DNA of 64,000 nucleotides from Engelhardtia mirabilis. Its GTDB lineage: Bacteria > Planctomycetota > UBA1135 > GCA-002686595. Where the stretch lies: the NCBI RefSeq assembly GCF_007748095.1, contig NZ_CP036287.1, positions 5,394,001 through 5,458,000 on the forward strand. Reading direction: 5' to 3'. A model generated the notes under the pieces. The model saw only the letters and a list, made by a program, of their open reading frames with translations. It did no database searches and was not told the DNA's origin. The number at the start of each line of letters is the position of its first letter. Positions within the stretch are counted from its first letter, which is position 1. The translations under genes and the position numbers were made by a program. This document shows, in pieces, positions 27,301 to 36,790 of the stretch.

Positions 27301-30300
27301 TCAGGGGCCCGGCGCGACGAGTCCCACGACCCGAGGTGCCGACCTGGTGCTGAGGATCGCCTGGAGCGGCACCTCCGACCACAGGAAGCGTCCGCGGGCG
27401 AAGGCGTCATCCTGCGCCGGTGGTGCCCCCGAGATCGGGGTAGCCGACTCCCATGCGGAATAGCCCACCTCGATCGAAATGGACCCCAGGGCCAGCCCAG
27501 TCCCGGTCCCTGCCAAGCCAGGGGCGGTCGTGTCGAGCACCAAGACATCGAGCTCGGTCGGGTTGTCTCCGGCGGAGTCGCTGTCGTCGTAGCGGTAGAT
27601 CGTGTGGTGCCGACCGTTGACGTCAGTCAGTCGAACCCGCTGCGGACCGTCGGCGTAGTACACACTCTTGTACGCGAACGAAAGGGAGTCGCGAAAGCGC
27701 ACGACGAACTCGCCGAGGGGCACGTCGCTGCCGGCCGTGGGCAGGAACACCTCGGGCACGATCGGCGGAACGATTACGTTCATGAAGCCGCTCGGGTTCG
27801 GCAACTGGGAGAGGCGCGAGCGCGCGACCGCGCGGTTGCCGGAGGAGTCCTCCATGGTCACCGAGAGGTGCGACGACTCGAGCAGGTCGCCGAACTGGGC
27901 GGTGTAGGGCACGAGCTCGCCGGCGTAGACGCCCTCGATGCGGTAGGTCGGCGTCCCGACGCTGATGTCGAAAGAAGCCCCGGGGCCGATCGGAAGGGCG
28001 CGATCGAGGCCGGGGAGCCGCGTCTCGACGAAGACCCCCACCGCTCCCGAGAAGACCGAGTTCTCGACCAAGTCGTCGTAGTCGAGGGCGGTGGGGAAAG
28101 TGATGATCTCGGCCGTCGAGAGGGTCAGGGTGCCCAGCGACGTGGGCAGCTCGAAGGGCTGGATGCCCGTCTCGGTGGTCGACAGGAGCTTCTCGATCTC
28201 GCCCGAGGACACGCCGACGCCGCCGGGTTGCGCCGCGGGCACGGGAACCTGCAGTTGGAAGCCCTTGAGGAACTCGGAGGCACTGAACGACGCGGAGGAG
28301 AGGCCGAAGCTGCCCACGAACAGGGCTTGAGCGCCCAGGTGCCTGGGCCGGATCGCCTCGGGGCCGAAGGCGCAGTTGGGGTTCAGGCCGGTGAACGGAT
28401 CGGCGGTGCAGGGCTGGGCACCGTAGGTCGGCAGGTTGCCGTCCGGTCGCCGCGAGTCGGCAATGCGTAGGTCGGCGTTGGGCAGGAAGCTCTGCGCGCT
28501 CTGGCTCACGGCGGTGACGGCTCCCGTCACCAGGGCCGGGGCCGTCCCACTCGGCTCGAGCAGGATCCCGAGCCAGTCGGTCGTAACGCCATGGAAGGAC
28601 GTCAAGTGGTAGCCCGCCGCCTCGACGGTGACCACCGTTTCCTGACCCGTCGTCTTGGTCGTGACCGTCGTGTGGCCTGTCGAGTCGGTCAGCGAGGACT
28701 CCAGATCCGAGGCCGGCGTCGCGGCATCGACGTACCCACCAGCGACGACCAGGGCACCCGGAACGGGCAGCAGCGTGTCGGCGTCGATGACCTCCACGTG
28801 GATCGGGTCGCCCTGGACCACCGGCGCGCCCGCGACGGCGCCGAATTGGCGATAGAGGCCGGAGATCAGGTTCGGATTGGCGTTCAGCGCCCGGTCGTAG
28901 ACCCGGAACGAGTACTGCACCGAGGGCACGCCGTAGCCGCCCTTGCCATCCGCCACGGGGTCCACGATGCCGATCTTGACCGGCGCCGCGATGAACAAGC
29001 CACCCGAGGTGCTGCCCACCACCGGCGCGAATTCCGCGCCGGTCAGGTCCATGTTCGAGATCACGTCCTCGGGGTTCGGATAGCCGCTCACGGTGACGTT
29101 CACCGCGCGCACCTCTTCGCTCGCCGAGCCGGTCAGGACCAGGTCGATCAGCGATGAGCTGAACAGGTCGCCGCCACCTCCGGGCAGGGTCAAGTCCGTA
29201 AAGGTCGGCCGCACGGTGTCCAGGAAGGCAGATTGCACTCCGGGCGTGTCCGGGTCGACGTCGAGGATTCGCAAGGGACTGACCACCGAGCCGCGGGTCA
29301 CGCGGAAGGCCAGGTCCACGTCGCCGTCCAAGAAAGACGCCTGCAACGGCGAAGTGCTCTCGATCAGCGGCGTCTGCCCCAGGCCGATCGTGAACGGATT
29401 CGAGACAGTCGCGATGTCGATGTCGCTCTGGGTCGCGACGGTGACCGGCTCGTCGCCGAGCCCAGTGCCGAACGCGAAGACCGACACCCGGTCGCCGGGC
29501 GCCGCCCCGTCGAGGAGCAGTGACAACTCGAGAGCCCTCGCATCACCGGCGGTCAGGTTCGCGATCCCGATGGCATCCGAGGGCGCTGATGCGATCGAAG
29601 CCGACAGGGGCGCCCCGAACGTCGCGGTGCGGAAATTGACGACTGTCTCGGGCAGTACCTCGTCGTCGATGCTCTGGACCTCGCCACTGGGCGAGAGCAG
29701 CAGCGAGATCTGCGAGCCATTCAGATAGCTGAGCGGGAGTCCGGTCGCTGCGTCGGAGCGGCGGTAGGTCCAGGCCCGCGTGTCGGTGATCGGAAGGCCG
29801 CCGAGGGGCGAGATATTCACCGCGTTCGGGGTCGGATCGGGTACCGGCGGCGATCCGCCGACCTCCACCTGCCAACCGGTGCTGAGGAAGCTGGTGGGCT
29901 TCATGCGCCGATCGAAGACGGCCACGATGTCCGTGGTCGCGCTGGCATTCTGCTCGCCGGCCGGCGGCCAGGTGGTCAACAGGCGCGGAACCGCGGGCTC
30001 CGTCTCGGCCACCGTGAAGCTACCCACCACCGACTCGAGCGCGGCTTGCAGCGGCTGCCCGGTGAGGTCGCGCGCCTCGTTGCTGTCCTGGAACACGACC
30101 TGGATGTCGCTGTTCGCCGGCAGGCTGACCGCCGGGAACAGGACCAGCAGTCGCCCCGCGCCGATCAAGACGGATGTCGTCGCCAGGGGCAGGCCACCGA
30201 TCGCATTGGCGTCGATCAAGCGGAAGGCGCCCTGGACGCTGGACGGGTTCATCGACTCGCTGAAGCGCACCACCACCGGCGTGTCCGGGTGGATGCCCCC

Positions 30301-30558
30301 GCCGGTGGGGAAGATCGCCTCGACCACAGGAACGTTGTCGGAGACCCACAGCCCGTCCTCGGGCGTGGTCGCGGCGCCGACCCCCAGTTGTCCGGTGGTG
30401 CCAGTGCCGCCCTGACAAGTGCCCGAGCCGAAGACGCAGGCCGGGTCGTCGCAACCCGCCAAGAGGCCCAGGCCCAGCCCGACGGCCACGACCGGCGCCC
30501 AGAAGGACGGGCGGAGCCCCTGGCGAAGGACGGAGAGGCCCCCGCGCACACGGCCCAT
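27301..30558 (-). CDS. Large surface lipoprotein with Ig-like (SbsA/Big_5) domains
   Basis: This is a 1085-residue protein. The ATG at 30558 puts a lipobox LGLLAGC at Cys36; the upstream ATG at 30648 would make the signal implausibly long. Residues about 60-165 and 175-290 are two SbsA-type Ig-like (Big_5) domains (EAIFPTGGGIHPDTPVVVRF...SESMNPSS and TTWPPAGEQNASATTDIVAV...FDRRMKP). A CarboxypepD_reg/CNA-B-like unit lies near the middle (DADTLLPVPGALVVAGGYV...TTVTTKTTGQETVVTVEAAGY). The rest is beta-rich with no catalytic motif. It is likely an outer-membrane-anchored, externally exposed structural or adhesion protein. It diverges from the TPR genes that begin at 30948. Confidence 0.75.
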   Translation of the reverse strand: MGRVRGGLSVLRQGLRPSFWAPVVAVGLGLGLLAGCDDPACVFGSGTCQGGTGTTGQLGVGAATTPEDGLWVSDNVPVVEAIFPTGGGIHPDTPVVVRFSESMNPSSVQGAFRLIDANAIGGLPLATTSVLIGAGRLLVLFPAVSLPANSDIQVVFQDSNEARDLTGQPLQAALESVVGSFTVAETEPAVPRLLTTWPPAGEQNASATTDIVAVFDRRMKPTSFLSTGWQVEVGGSPPVPDPTPNAVNISPLGGLPITDTRAWTYRRSDAATGLPLSYLNGSQISLLLSPSGEVQSIDDEVLPETVVNFRTATFGAPLSASIASAPSDAIGIANLTAGDARALELSLLLDGAAPGDRVSVFAFGTGLGDEPVTVATQSDIDIATVSNPFTIGLGQTPLIESTSPLQASFLDGDVDLAFRVTRGSVVSPLRILDVDPDTPGVQSAFLDTVRPTFTDLTLPGGGGDLFSSSLIDLVLTGSASEEVRAVNVTVSGYPNPEDVISNMDLTGAEFAPVVGSTSGGLFIAAPVKIGIVDPVADGKGGYGVPSVQYSFRVYDRALNANPNLISGLYRQFGAVAGAPVVQGDPIHVEVIDADTLLPVPGALVVAGGYVDAATPASDLESSLTDSTGHTTVTTKTTGQETVVTVEAAGYHLTSFHGVTTDWLGILLEPSGTAPALVTGAVTAVSQSAQSFLPNADLRIADSRRPDGNLPTYGAQPCTADPFTGLNPNCAFGPEAIRPRHLGAQALFVGSFGLSSASFSASEFLKGFQLQVPVPAAQPGGVGVSSGEIEKLLSTTETGIQPFELPTSLGTLTLSTAEIITFPTALDYDDLVENSVFSGAVGVFVETRLPGLDRALPIGPGASFDISVGTPTYRIEGVYAGELVPYTAQFGDLLESSHLSVTMEDSSGNRAVARSRLSQLPNPSGFMNVIVPPIVPEVFLPTAGSDVPLGEFVVRFRDSLSFAYKSVYYADGPQRVRLTDVNGRHHTIYRYDDSDSAGDNPTELDVLVLDTTAPGLAGTGTGLALGSISIEVGYSAWESATPISGAPPAQDDAFARGRFLWSEVPLQAILSTRSAPRVVGLVAPGP

Positions 30559-30947
30559 GCCTGAAAGACGCTGAAGGAGGCTCGCGGGTTGGCTGGACCG
30601 TTCCCGGGAGGATCCCGCACGGGGCCGGGGAAGGGGGGTCGAACGCATGGGTGGATCGGCGTGGCGGAGTCGGAACGCGCGAAATGGGGCCGGGTCAGGC
30701 GGATCTGCGCCGGGCCCGTGGAGCGCGCGGGCCCTGAAGTCTAGAGGAACGACAGGGAGCTGCTGATCTTCCAGACCCTTACCCGTTCCGAACGGCCCGG
30801 CCTTTGCTGGTCCTCTCGCCTCCGCGGCGCCCCGCCGGCGCCTCCCCGCCGCGGCCGGTCGCTAAGCTGCTCGGCCGCCCGCGACGAACGCGGCGCCCCG
30901 GCTGCGCCCGTGCCCCATCGACCGGACCCCCACCGACCGCCTACCCC

Positions 30948-33074
30948 ATGCGACGACTGCGCCACGCGCTCGGACCCATCGCGCTGATCGCGACCTGGGC
31001 CCTGCCCCTCCACGCTCAACCGCAAGCTGACCACGGTGCCGACGGTGGTGATCCGCCGACCGGTCGCCCGATCGTGCTGCATGCCGACGGCAGCTGGACC
31101 CTGCTGACGGAGCGCGAGGCCGCCGACCAGGAGGCCCGCCTGACGGACTCCGCGATCGACGCCCTGCGCGATGGTCGCGTGGCCGATGCACGCGACCTGC
31201 TCGGGGAGATCCTGGTCGAGCGCCAGCGGCGGCAGGCCGAGGAGCTGCTGGCAGCCGGTGAGCCGGCCGACGCCTTGAACGCCATCGACCGGGCCCTCGA
31301 CATCGAACCGAACGACGAGTCCGTCCTGGAGCTGCGAGCGCGCGGGCTGCTGGCCCTGGGCGAGCGGATGATCTCCGACGGCGCCGGTGGCGTCTTCGTA
31401 GACGGCGCGTTCAACGACGCCCTGAAGGCCTTCCGCGGCCTCGGTCGCACGGCGACCGGGCGCCTGGGCGCCGCGCGCGCCGCCTACATGCTGAACCGCA
31501 GCGACGATGCCCTGCGCTACGCCCGCGAAGCAACGGCCCTGCTCGACGGGGCTGAGGCGGACGGCGCCGGAGCGGATCGGGCCACCGCGGCGCGGCCGAG
31601 CTTCTTGCACCCCCAGCGGGTCGTCGCCGACGCGGTCTACCTGGCCTACGCGGACGCGGCGCGCCTGGCGATGACTGGCGATCCGGCGGCGCGCGCTGCG
31701 GAGGACGAACTGTTCCCCGAGGCCGAGAACGCCCTCGACGATCTGATCGCCACCGTGCCCCAGGAGGCCGACACCTGGCAGTTGGCCGCGAATCTGTACC
31801 TGTTCCGCTCGTCCGCCCGCGAGGACGTGCAGGCGCGCTTGGACGCACGCGACCTCTTGGAAACCGGGCTCGAGTACGTGCCGGAGGATCGCGACCTCTT
31901 GGCCCGTGCGGCCGAGGTGGCTCGGACCGACAGCCCCGCGGAGTCGGTCGCGCTGCTCGAGCGCTACCAGGCGAGCAACCCCGGCTCGATGCTCGCCCAC
32001 AGATTCCTGGGGATCGAGCGCTTCGAGCTGGCCATGGCCGAGTTCCCGGGTCCCGACGCCGACCCTGCACTCTGTGCACTCGCCGTCGAGCGCTTCGAGG
32101 CCGCGGAGACCGAGTTCCGGACGGTCCGTGAGGCCGGCGCCAGCGGAGCGATGGACCCCGGGGAGGCCATTTCCTGGGAGATCATCTGCCGCAACGCCAG
32201 GGGTTGGGTGCGCTTCAACGAGGGCGACCTCGAGGGCGCCCGGGCCGCGTTCCTCTCCACCGAGGAGCTGAACCCGCGCGGCCTGGAGTGGGACTACGCC
32301 GCGCGCGGTCTCTACTCCGGCATCCGCGGCCTGGAATTCGTCGTAGCCGCCCACGTGGAGTCGGAGGAGCTGGTCCAGGCCGCCGAGGTCGCGGACATCC
32401 TGCACGCGCGTCTGCCCGACGACGCGGACATGGCCAACAACGCGGGGTTCCTCAATCGCGACGCTGCGACTGCACTGGCCAACATGGGTGAACGTTACTG
32501 CCGCGCGGCCAAGGGCGAGATCGACGACCCCGACATGGTGGCGCGCATCGTCGCGACCCTGGAGTCGACCGAAGGGCTGACGCCGGAGCAGATCGACGAC
32601 CTGCTGGTTGCCAAGTCCCGCGAGTACGCGGCCCGCGCGCGCGCGACGATGGTCCGCAGCAGCGAGGCCTACCGGGACGCCGCGCGGCTGTCCCCGGACG
32701 ACGTTCGCATCATCAACGACACGGCGCTGGTCTTCGTCTACTACCTGCACTCGGACCTCGAGTTCGCCGAGGGGCTGCTGATGCGCGCGGTCGCCCTGGG
32801 CGAGGAACAACTCGCCGCGGGCGGTCTCGACGAGCAGCAGCTGTACGAGCTGAAGAACGCCTGGGGCGACGCCCACGAGAACCTGGGTGTGCTCTGGCTC
32901 GAACACCGCCAGGACCTCGACCAGGCGGAGGCCTGGTTCCGCGGGGCAGCCGAGATCGGGCCCGACCCGCGCCCGATCGTCGACGAGTACTGGCTCGCGA
33001 CCATCAGCGCCCGTCGCGCGGGCGCCCCGGCCGAGCCGTCGCCGGTCCTGGCCTGGGTCCGCGACTGCGAGTGA
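30948..33074 (+). CDS. Secreted tetratricopeptide-repeat protein
   Basis: This is a 708-residue protein. The chosen ATG gives MRRLRHALGPIALIATWALP and a cleavage-like LHAQ, a signal peptide. The body is alpha-helical with TPR-type segments (AEELLAAGEPADALNAIDRALDIEP, then ESVALLERYQASNPGSMLAH, AARGLYSGIRGLEFVV and QLYELKNAWGDAHENLGVLW). TPR arrays mediate protein-protein contacts; no enzymatic domain is seen. A second TPR gene follows after 43 bp and has a similar C-terminal block (ASAYRDAARLSPDDV-like, 'YYLHSDLEFAEGLLMRAVAL'), suggesting duplication and a shared periplasmic function. Confidence 0.78.
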   Translation: MRRLRHALGPIALIATWALPLHAQPQADHGADGGDPPTGRPIVLHADGSWTLLTEREAADQEARLTDSAIDALRDGRVADARDLLGEILVERQRRQAEELLAAGEPADALNAIDRALDIEPNDESVLELRARGLLALGERMISDGAGGVFVDGAFNDALKAFRGLGRTATGRLGAARAAYMLNRSDDALRYAREATALLDGAEADGAGADRATAARPSFLHPQRVVADAVYLAYADAARLAMTGDPAARAAEDELFPEAENALDDLIATVPQEADTWQLAANLYLFRSSAREDVQARLDARDLLETGLEYVPEDRDLLARAAEVARTDSPAESVALLERYQASNPGSMLAHRFLGIERFELAMAEFPGPDADPALCALAVERFEAAETEFRTVREAGASGAMDPGEAISWEIICRNARGWVRFNEGDLEGARAAFLSTEELNPRGLEWDYAARGLYSGIRGLEFVVAAHVESEELVQAAEVADILHARLPDDADMANNAGFLNRDAATALANMGERYCRAAKGEIDDPDMVARIVATLESTEGLTPEQIDDLLVAKSREYAARARATMVRSSEAYRDAARLSPDDVRIINDTALVFVYYLHSDLEFAEGLLMRAVALGEEQLAAGGLDEQQLYELKNAWGDAHENLGVLWLEHRQDLDQAEAWFRGAAEIGPDPRPIVDEYWLATISARRAGAPAEPSPVLAWVRDCE

Positions 33075-33117
33075 GTCCCGCCGCCCTACGACGAACAACC
33101 TCAGCCCCAATCACCCC

Positions 33118-34827
33118 ATGTTGATCGAAGCCCTGCTCGCCGCCCTGGCCAACCCCGTCGCGCCGAACGCACCCGCGTGCGCGCCCTTCCTCGTCGCATC
33201 GACCGTGACCCAGTCCGCGGCCGAGTTGGTGGCCAGCGGCCGCGCGCACCTCGAGGCCGGACGCTTCGCGGAGGCCCGCGCGGACCTGGAGCGCGCCGTC
33301 GCCCTGGACGAGTCCTTCGCGACGTCCATGTGGCTGCTGCGACTGGACGTGGCCGAGGGCCGCCCCGAGGAAGTTCTGGGCCAGCTCTCGCGCCTGCGCC
33401 GCGACGGGCAGCGCGGTCCCGACATGGACTACAGCGTCGGCATCGCCCTGGCCGCCCAGTGCGAGGCGGACATCGCCGCCGGCGGCGGCGGTCAGACGGG
33501 GCTGATGCTCCAGGACGCCGAGGGCAAATTGAATGCGGCGCTCGAGACCGACCCCGAGCGCTACGGCGATGCGTGGCTGGTCCTCGCACGGGTGACGCGC
33601 AACCTCGGCGACTCGGCCGGCTCCCTGACGGCCGCGAGCAGGGCCGCCGAGCGCGATCCGAGCTCGATCGAGGCCCAGGAGCTGATCGGTCGGGCGGCGC
33701 TGGGGATGTTCGCCGCGCGGGCGAGTGAGGACCCTCGCCCCGATGAGGTCAGCGCCTACTTCGACCAGGCCCGGACCGCCCTGGTGCACGGTCTCGAGCT
33801 CGCGGGCGAGCCCGGCGACTTCGCCGGCCAGCAGCGGGTGGCCGGCCTGTGGAACGTGCTCGGCGACCTGCACGCCTGGGGCGGCGACCTGGAGGCGGCC
33901 CGCGCTGCCTATGGCGAGGCCCTCGGCTGGGACCCGAACGCGGTCAACATCGGGCAGATCCGCGGCACCCTCGGCGAACATTTCATCAGCGCCCTCGAGT
34001 TCGGCGAGGAGCGCTTCACGGCGCGCTTCGGCGAGCGCGACAGCCGCGATGCGACGCTGCTCTGGTGGCTCGGCTGGGCGCTCTACGCCACCGGTGACCG
34101 CGCGCGCCTCGACGACGCCGAGGCGGCCTTCGAGGCCTGCGTCGCCAAGTGGCCGGCCTACATCAACTCCTGGTACTGGCTCGGGCGCATCCGCTACGAC
34201 CAGCAGGACTACGGCGGATCGATCGCGGCCCTGCGCGAGAACTGGATCGCCGGTCGTGCCGACCTGGTGGCCTCGGTCTCCGCCGACGGGCTCGACCCCG
34301 ATCGCATCGAGTACATGGTCGGTTGGTGCGCCCAGCGCGACGCCTTCGACGACGCGGCCTTCCTGAGCGAGGTGCTGTGCGAGGTCCGCCCCCAGGAGCC
34401 GCGCTTCTGGAACAACCTCGGTCTGTTCCTGCGCGATAGCACCGCCCAGTTGGCCCTGACCCTGGAGGACGACGACGAGCTCGGCTGGAGCGAGGTTCAG
34501 GCCGGCTACGAGCGCTCCTTCGAGGCCTACGACCGCGCCCTGCAGATGGTCCCGGACAGTCCGGCCTTCCTCAACGACGCGGCGGTGCTGCTGCACTACT
34601 ACCTCGAGCGCGACTACGACAAGGCACTCGAGATGTACGCCCGCGCCAAGGACTTGGCCGAGCAACAACTGGAGTCGGGCAAGCTGAGCGCGGACGAGCG
34701 GCCGATCATCGAGATCGCCCTGCGCGATGCGAAGAACAACAGCCGACTCCTGCGCGAGAAGATCGAGAAGGAGCGCAAGGCCGCGGAGGAAGCCGACGCC
34801 GCGGGCGCCGGCTCCGACCAGGGCTGA
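33118..34827 (+). CDS. Tetratricopeptide-repeat protein, paralogue of upstream gene
   Basis: This is a 569-residue protein starting MLIEALLAALANPVAP. The first ~25 residues are moderately hydrophobic and may be a weak signal peptide. TPR-like units include LVASGRAHLEAGRFAEARAD, YGDAWLVLARVTRNLGDSAG, LHAWGGDLEAARAAYGEALG and INSWYWLGRIRYDQQDYGGS. A C-terminal block (PDSPAFLNDAAVLLHYYLER followed by DYDKALEMYARAKDL) is similar to the end of the preceding TPR protein. The C-terminus is a charged helix (LREKIEKERKAAEEAD). It is probably co-transcribed with its neighbour and with the enoyl-CoA hydratase gene 27 bp downstream. Confidence 0.75.
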   Translation: MLIEALLAALANPVAPNAPACAPFLVASTVTQSAAELVASGRAHLEAGRFAEARADLERAVALDESFATSMWLLRLDVAEGRPEEVLGQLSRLRRDGQRGPDMDYSVGIALAAQCEADIAAGGGGQTGLMLQDAEGKLNAALETDPERYGDAWLVLARVTRNLGDSAGSLTAASRAAERDPSSIEAQELIGRAALGMFAARASEDPRPDEVSAYFDQARTALVHGLELAGEPGDFAGQQRVAGLWNVLGDLHAWGGDLEAARAAYGEALGWDPNAVNIGQIRGTLGEHFISALEFGEERFTARFGERDSRDATLLWWLGWALYATGDRARLDDAEAAFEACVAKWPAYINSWYWLGRIRYDQQDYGGSIAALRENWIAGRADLVASVSADGLDPDRIEYMVGWCAQRDAFDDAAFLSEVLCEVRPQEPRFWNNLGLFLRDSTAQLALTLEDDDELGWSEVQAGYERSFEAYDRALQMVPDSPAFLNDAAVLLHYYLERDYDKALEMYARAKDLAEQQLESGKLSADERPIIEIALRDAKNNSRLLREKIEKERKAAEEADAAGAGSDQG

Positions 34828-34854
34828 TCCCCAGCGCCAGGCACAGGCAAGACC

Positions 34855-35598
34855 ATGTTCGAACGCGAAGAACGCGAGGGTGTGGTCGTCCTGCGCCTGG
34901 CCCACGGTCGCGGCAATGCCCTCGACCTGGAGTTCCTGCGGGGCATCACGCGCGAGATGTGCGAGCTCGCCCACGCGCCCGCGATGGTCCTGACCGGACG
35001 CGAGGGAATCTTCTCGGCCGGCGTGGACCTGGTTCGACTGCGGGACGGCGGCGCCGACTACGTGCGCGAGTTCCTGCCGGCCTTGGATGAGGCCTTCGAC
35101 GCCTTGTTCGAATTCGAGGGACCCGTCGTGGCGGCCATCAACGGCCACGCGATCGCCGGGGGCTGCGTGCTGGCCTGCGCCTGCGACGTCCGCGTGATGG
35201 GTGAAGGCTCCGGCCGCATCGGCGTGCCCGAACTGCGCGTCGGCGTGCCCTTCCCGCCTGCCGCCCTCGAGCTGATCCGGCGGGTGGCACCCGGGCATGT
35301 CGAGGAGATCGTGCTGCGCGGCGAGACCTACACGGCGCAAGAGGGCCTCGAGCGCGGCCTGGTCGACGAGGTCGTGCCTTCGGAGGAGGTCCTCGATCGA
35401 GCCGTGGCCGTAGCGGCCGAGCTGGCGCGCGTACCCCGCAGCGCCTTCGCCATCTCCAAGCGCGCCCTGCGCGCGCCGACCTCGGAGCGCATCGCGCGCT
35501 ACCGGGCGCAGACCGGCGCCGAGCAGCTGCGAGCCTGGTCCTCGCCCGAGGTGCTGGGGGCCGTGGACGCCTACGTGCGCGCGGTCCTGCGGAAGTGA
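34855..35598 (+). CDS. Enoyl-CoA hydratase/isomerase (crotonase) family protein
   Basis: This is a 247-residue protein with the crotonase fold. The oxyanion hole regions are REGIFSAGVDLVRL (about residues 49-62) and NGHAIAGGCVLACACDVRV (about 95-113). The two glutamates used by hydratases appear present, in GVPELRVGVPFPPAALEL and PGHVEEIVLRGETYTAQEGL. Members hydrate or isomerise acyl-CoA thioesters in fatty acid or related catabolism. The exact substrate cannot be inferred. It follows the TPR genes closely and is upstream of an unknown conserved gene. Confidence 0.88.
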   Translation: MFEREEREGVVVLRLAHGRGNALDLEFLRGITREMCELAHAPAMVLTGREGIFSAGVDLVRLRDGGADYVREFLPALDEAFDALFEFEGPVVAAINGHAIAGGCVLACACDVRVMGEGSGRIGVPELRVGVPFPPAALELIRRVAPGHVEEIVLRGETYTAQEGLERGLVDEVVPSEEVLDRAVAVAAELARVPRSAFAISKRALRAPTSERIARYRAQTGAEQLRAWSSPEVLGAVDAYVRAVLRK

Positions 35599-35653
35599 GA
35601 CCCGAGCCGGTTACCTGATCGAACTGCGCGGGCCCGGGCACTACAGTCCCGCC

Positions 35654-36682
35654 GTGGATCTCCCCTACCGCCTCCATGACGGGTCCTCCACCGACCCCGT
35701 CCTGACTGTCGACGGCGCCACCGGCGCGCCCGGGCTCGAGTTGTCCCATTGGCCGGGCAACCGCACGCCCGTACACCTGCGGCACCGGCTCTCGACGGGT
35801 ATCGCCCTGCGCTTCGCGATGCTGCCCGAGGCGGAGCGCCGGGCCCTGGCCGAGGGCTGCACGGCGGTGGTCAACAACCACTACGACACCGACGGCCTGT
35901 GCGCGGCCTGGACGGTGCTGAACCCCGAGCGGGCGCGCTCCCTGGCCTCACGGCTGATCGCGGTGGCCGCCGCCGGGGACTTCCAGCGGGTGCCGGACGA
36001 GCACGCCTTCTGCGTCGACGTGCTGGTCCAGGCGATCACGGATCCCGAGCGGTCGCCCCTGAAGTCGAGCCTGCGCCGCTTGGAGAGCCGAGAGCGACAC
36101 CAGCTCGCCAGCGACTACGTGCTCGAGCACCTCGAGTCGTGGCTCGGCTCGGAGCTCGACGAGCGGCCCCTCGCCAAGCACGCCGACCTCTGGGGTCCCG
36201 CGCTCGAGCGGCTGCGCGCGGACCTCGAGTTGCTCGACGACCCGCGCACCCTGCGGCGCGAGTTGGACGACATCGACCTGGTGCTGTTCGAACTGCCCCG
36301 CGGCACCGGCGTGGACGCCATGCCCGGACGCCACGCCCTGTTCGAGCGCGGCGGGCGCGATCGGGTGCTGGTCAGTGCGCGCCAGGCCGATGGCCGCGAC
36401 CTGTTGCGGCTGATCGTGGGCACGCGCTCCTTCTTCGACCTCGATCCGGCCGAGGCCCCGCCCAAGCGCTTCAACCTCGAGCGGGTCGCCGCACGCCTGC
36501 GCGAGCTCGAGAGTGCTACTTCGGACTCCGCCTGGCAGGACGACGGCAACCGGCACGCCTCACCCGAGCTGTGGTTCGGGACCGACGAGCACGAGGACTA
36601 CGAGGAGCACAACCTCGCCCTGCATCCGTCGCGACTGGACGCGACAACCGTGCTCGCCGCGATCGATCACGCAGCGGACTGA
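35654..36682 (+). CDS. Conserved protein of unknown function with NNHYDTDG motif
   Basis: This is a 342-residue cytosolic-looking protein without a signal or transmembrane helix. A striking motif, NNHYDTDGLCAAWTVL (residues 74-89), has the His-x-Asp-x-Asp-Gly look of a metal or phosphate-binding site reminiscent of DHH-type hydrolases. It is followed by Asp-rich helical segments and DIDLVLFELPRGTGVDAMPG and RHALFERGGRDRVLVSARQ. It may belong to a DUF family (possibly DUF6687), but I cannot verify that. It sits 55 bp downstream of the crotonase gene on the same strand and ends before a bidirectional hairpin. Confidence 0.7.
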   Translation: MDLPYRLHDGSSTDPVLTVDGATGAPGLELSHWPGNRTPVHLRHRLSTGIALRFAMLPEAERRALAEGCTAVVNNHYDTDGLCAAWTVLNPERARSLASRLIAVAAAGDFQRVPDEHAFCVDVLVQAITDPERSPLKSSLRRLESRERHQLASDYVLEHLESWLGSELDERPLAKHADLWGPALERLRADLELLDDPRTLRRELDDIDLVLFELPRGTGVDAMPGRHALFERGGRDRVLVSARQADGRDLLRLIVGTRSFFDLDPAEAPPKRFNLERVAARLRELESATSDSAWQDDGNRHASPELWFGTDEHEDYEEHNLALHPSRLDATTVLAAIDHAAD

Positions 36683-36716
36683 GCCGGGACCGCGGCCTCG
36701 AGCAAGGTCCGAGGAT

Positions 36717-36750
36717 TGCGTCGGAACCGTGGCTTGCGACGGTTCCGCAG
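36717..36750. terminator. Bidirectional hairpin between convergent genes
   Basis: GGAACCGT (36723-36730) pairs perfectly with ACGGTTCC (36739-36746), with flanking TGC/GCA pairing possible. It lies between the convergent ends of the NNHYDTDG gene and the NadR-like gene, the usual place for a shared terminator. Confidence 0.55.
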
Positions 36751-36790
36751 CGCGAGAAGAGGCCAGTGGCCCGAACGGCCGCCGCTGCGT

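Noticed and set aside
30741..33110. A 789-codon antisense frame over the first TPR gene
   Set aside because: Composition is typical of shadow frames and no domain is present.
33004..35340. A 778-codon antisense frame over the TPR and crotonase genes
   Set aside because: It is a GC-bias shadow; the sense strand encodes recognisable TPR and crotonase proteins.
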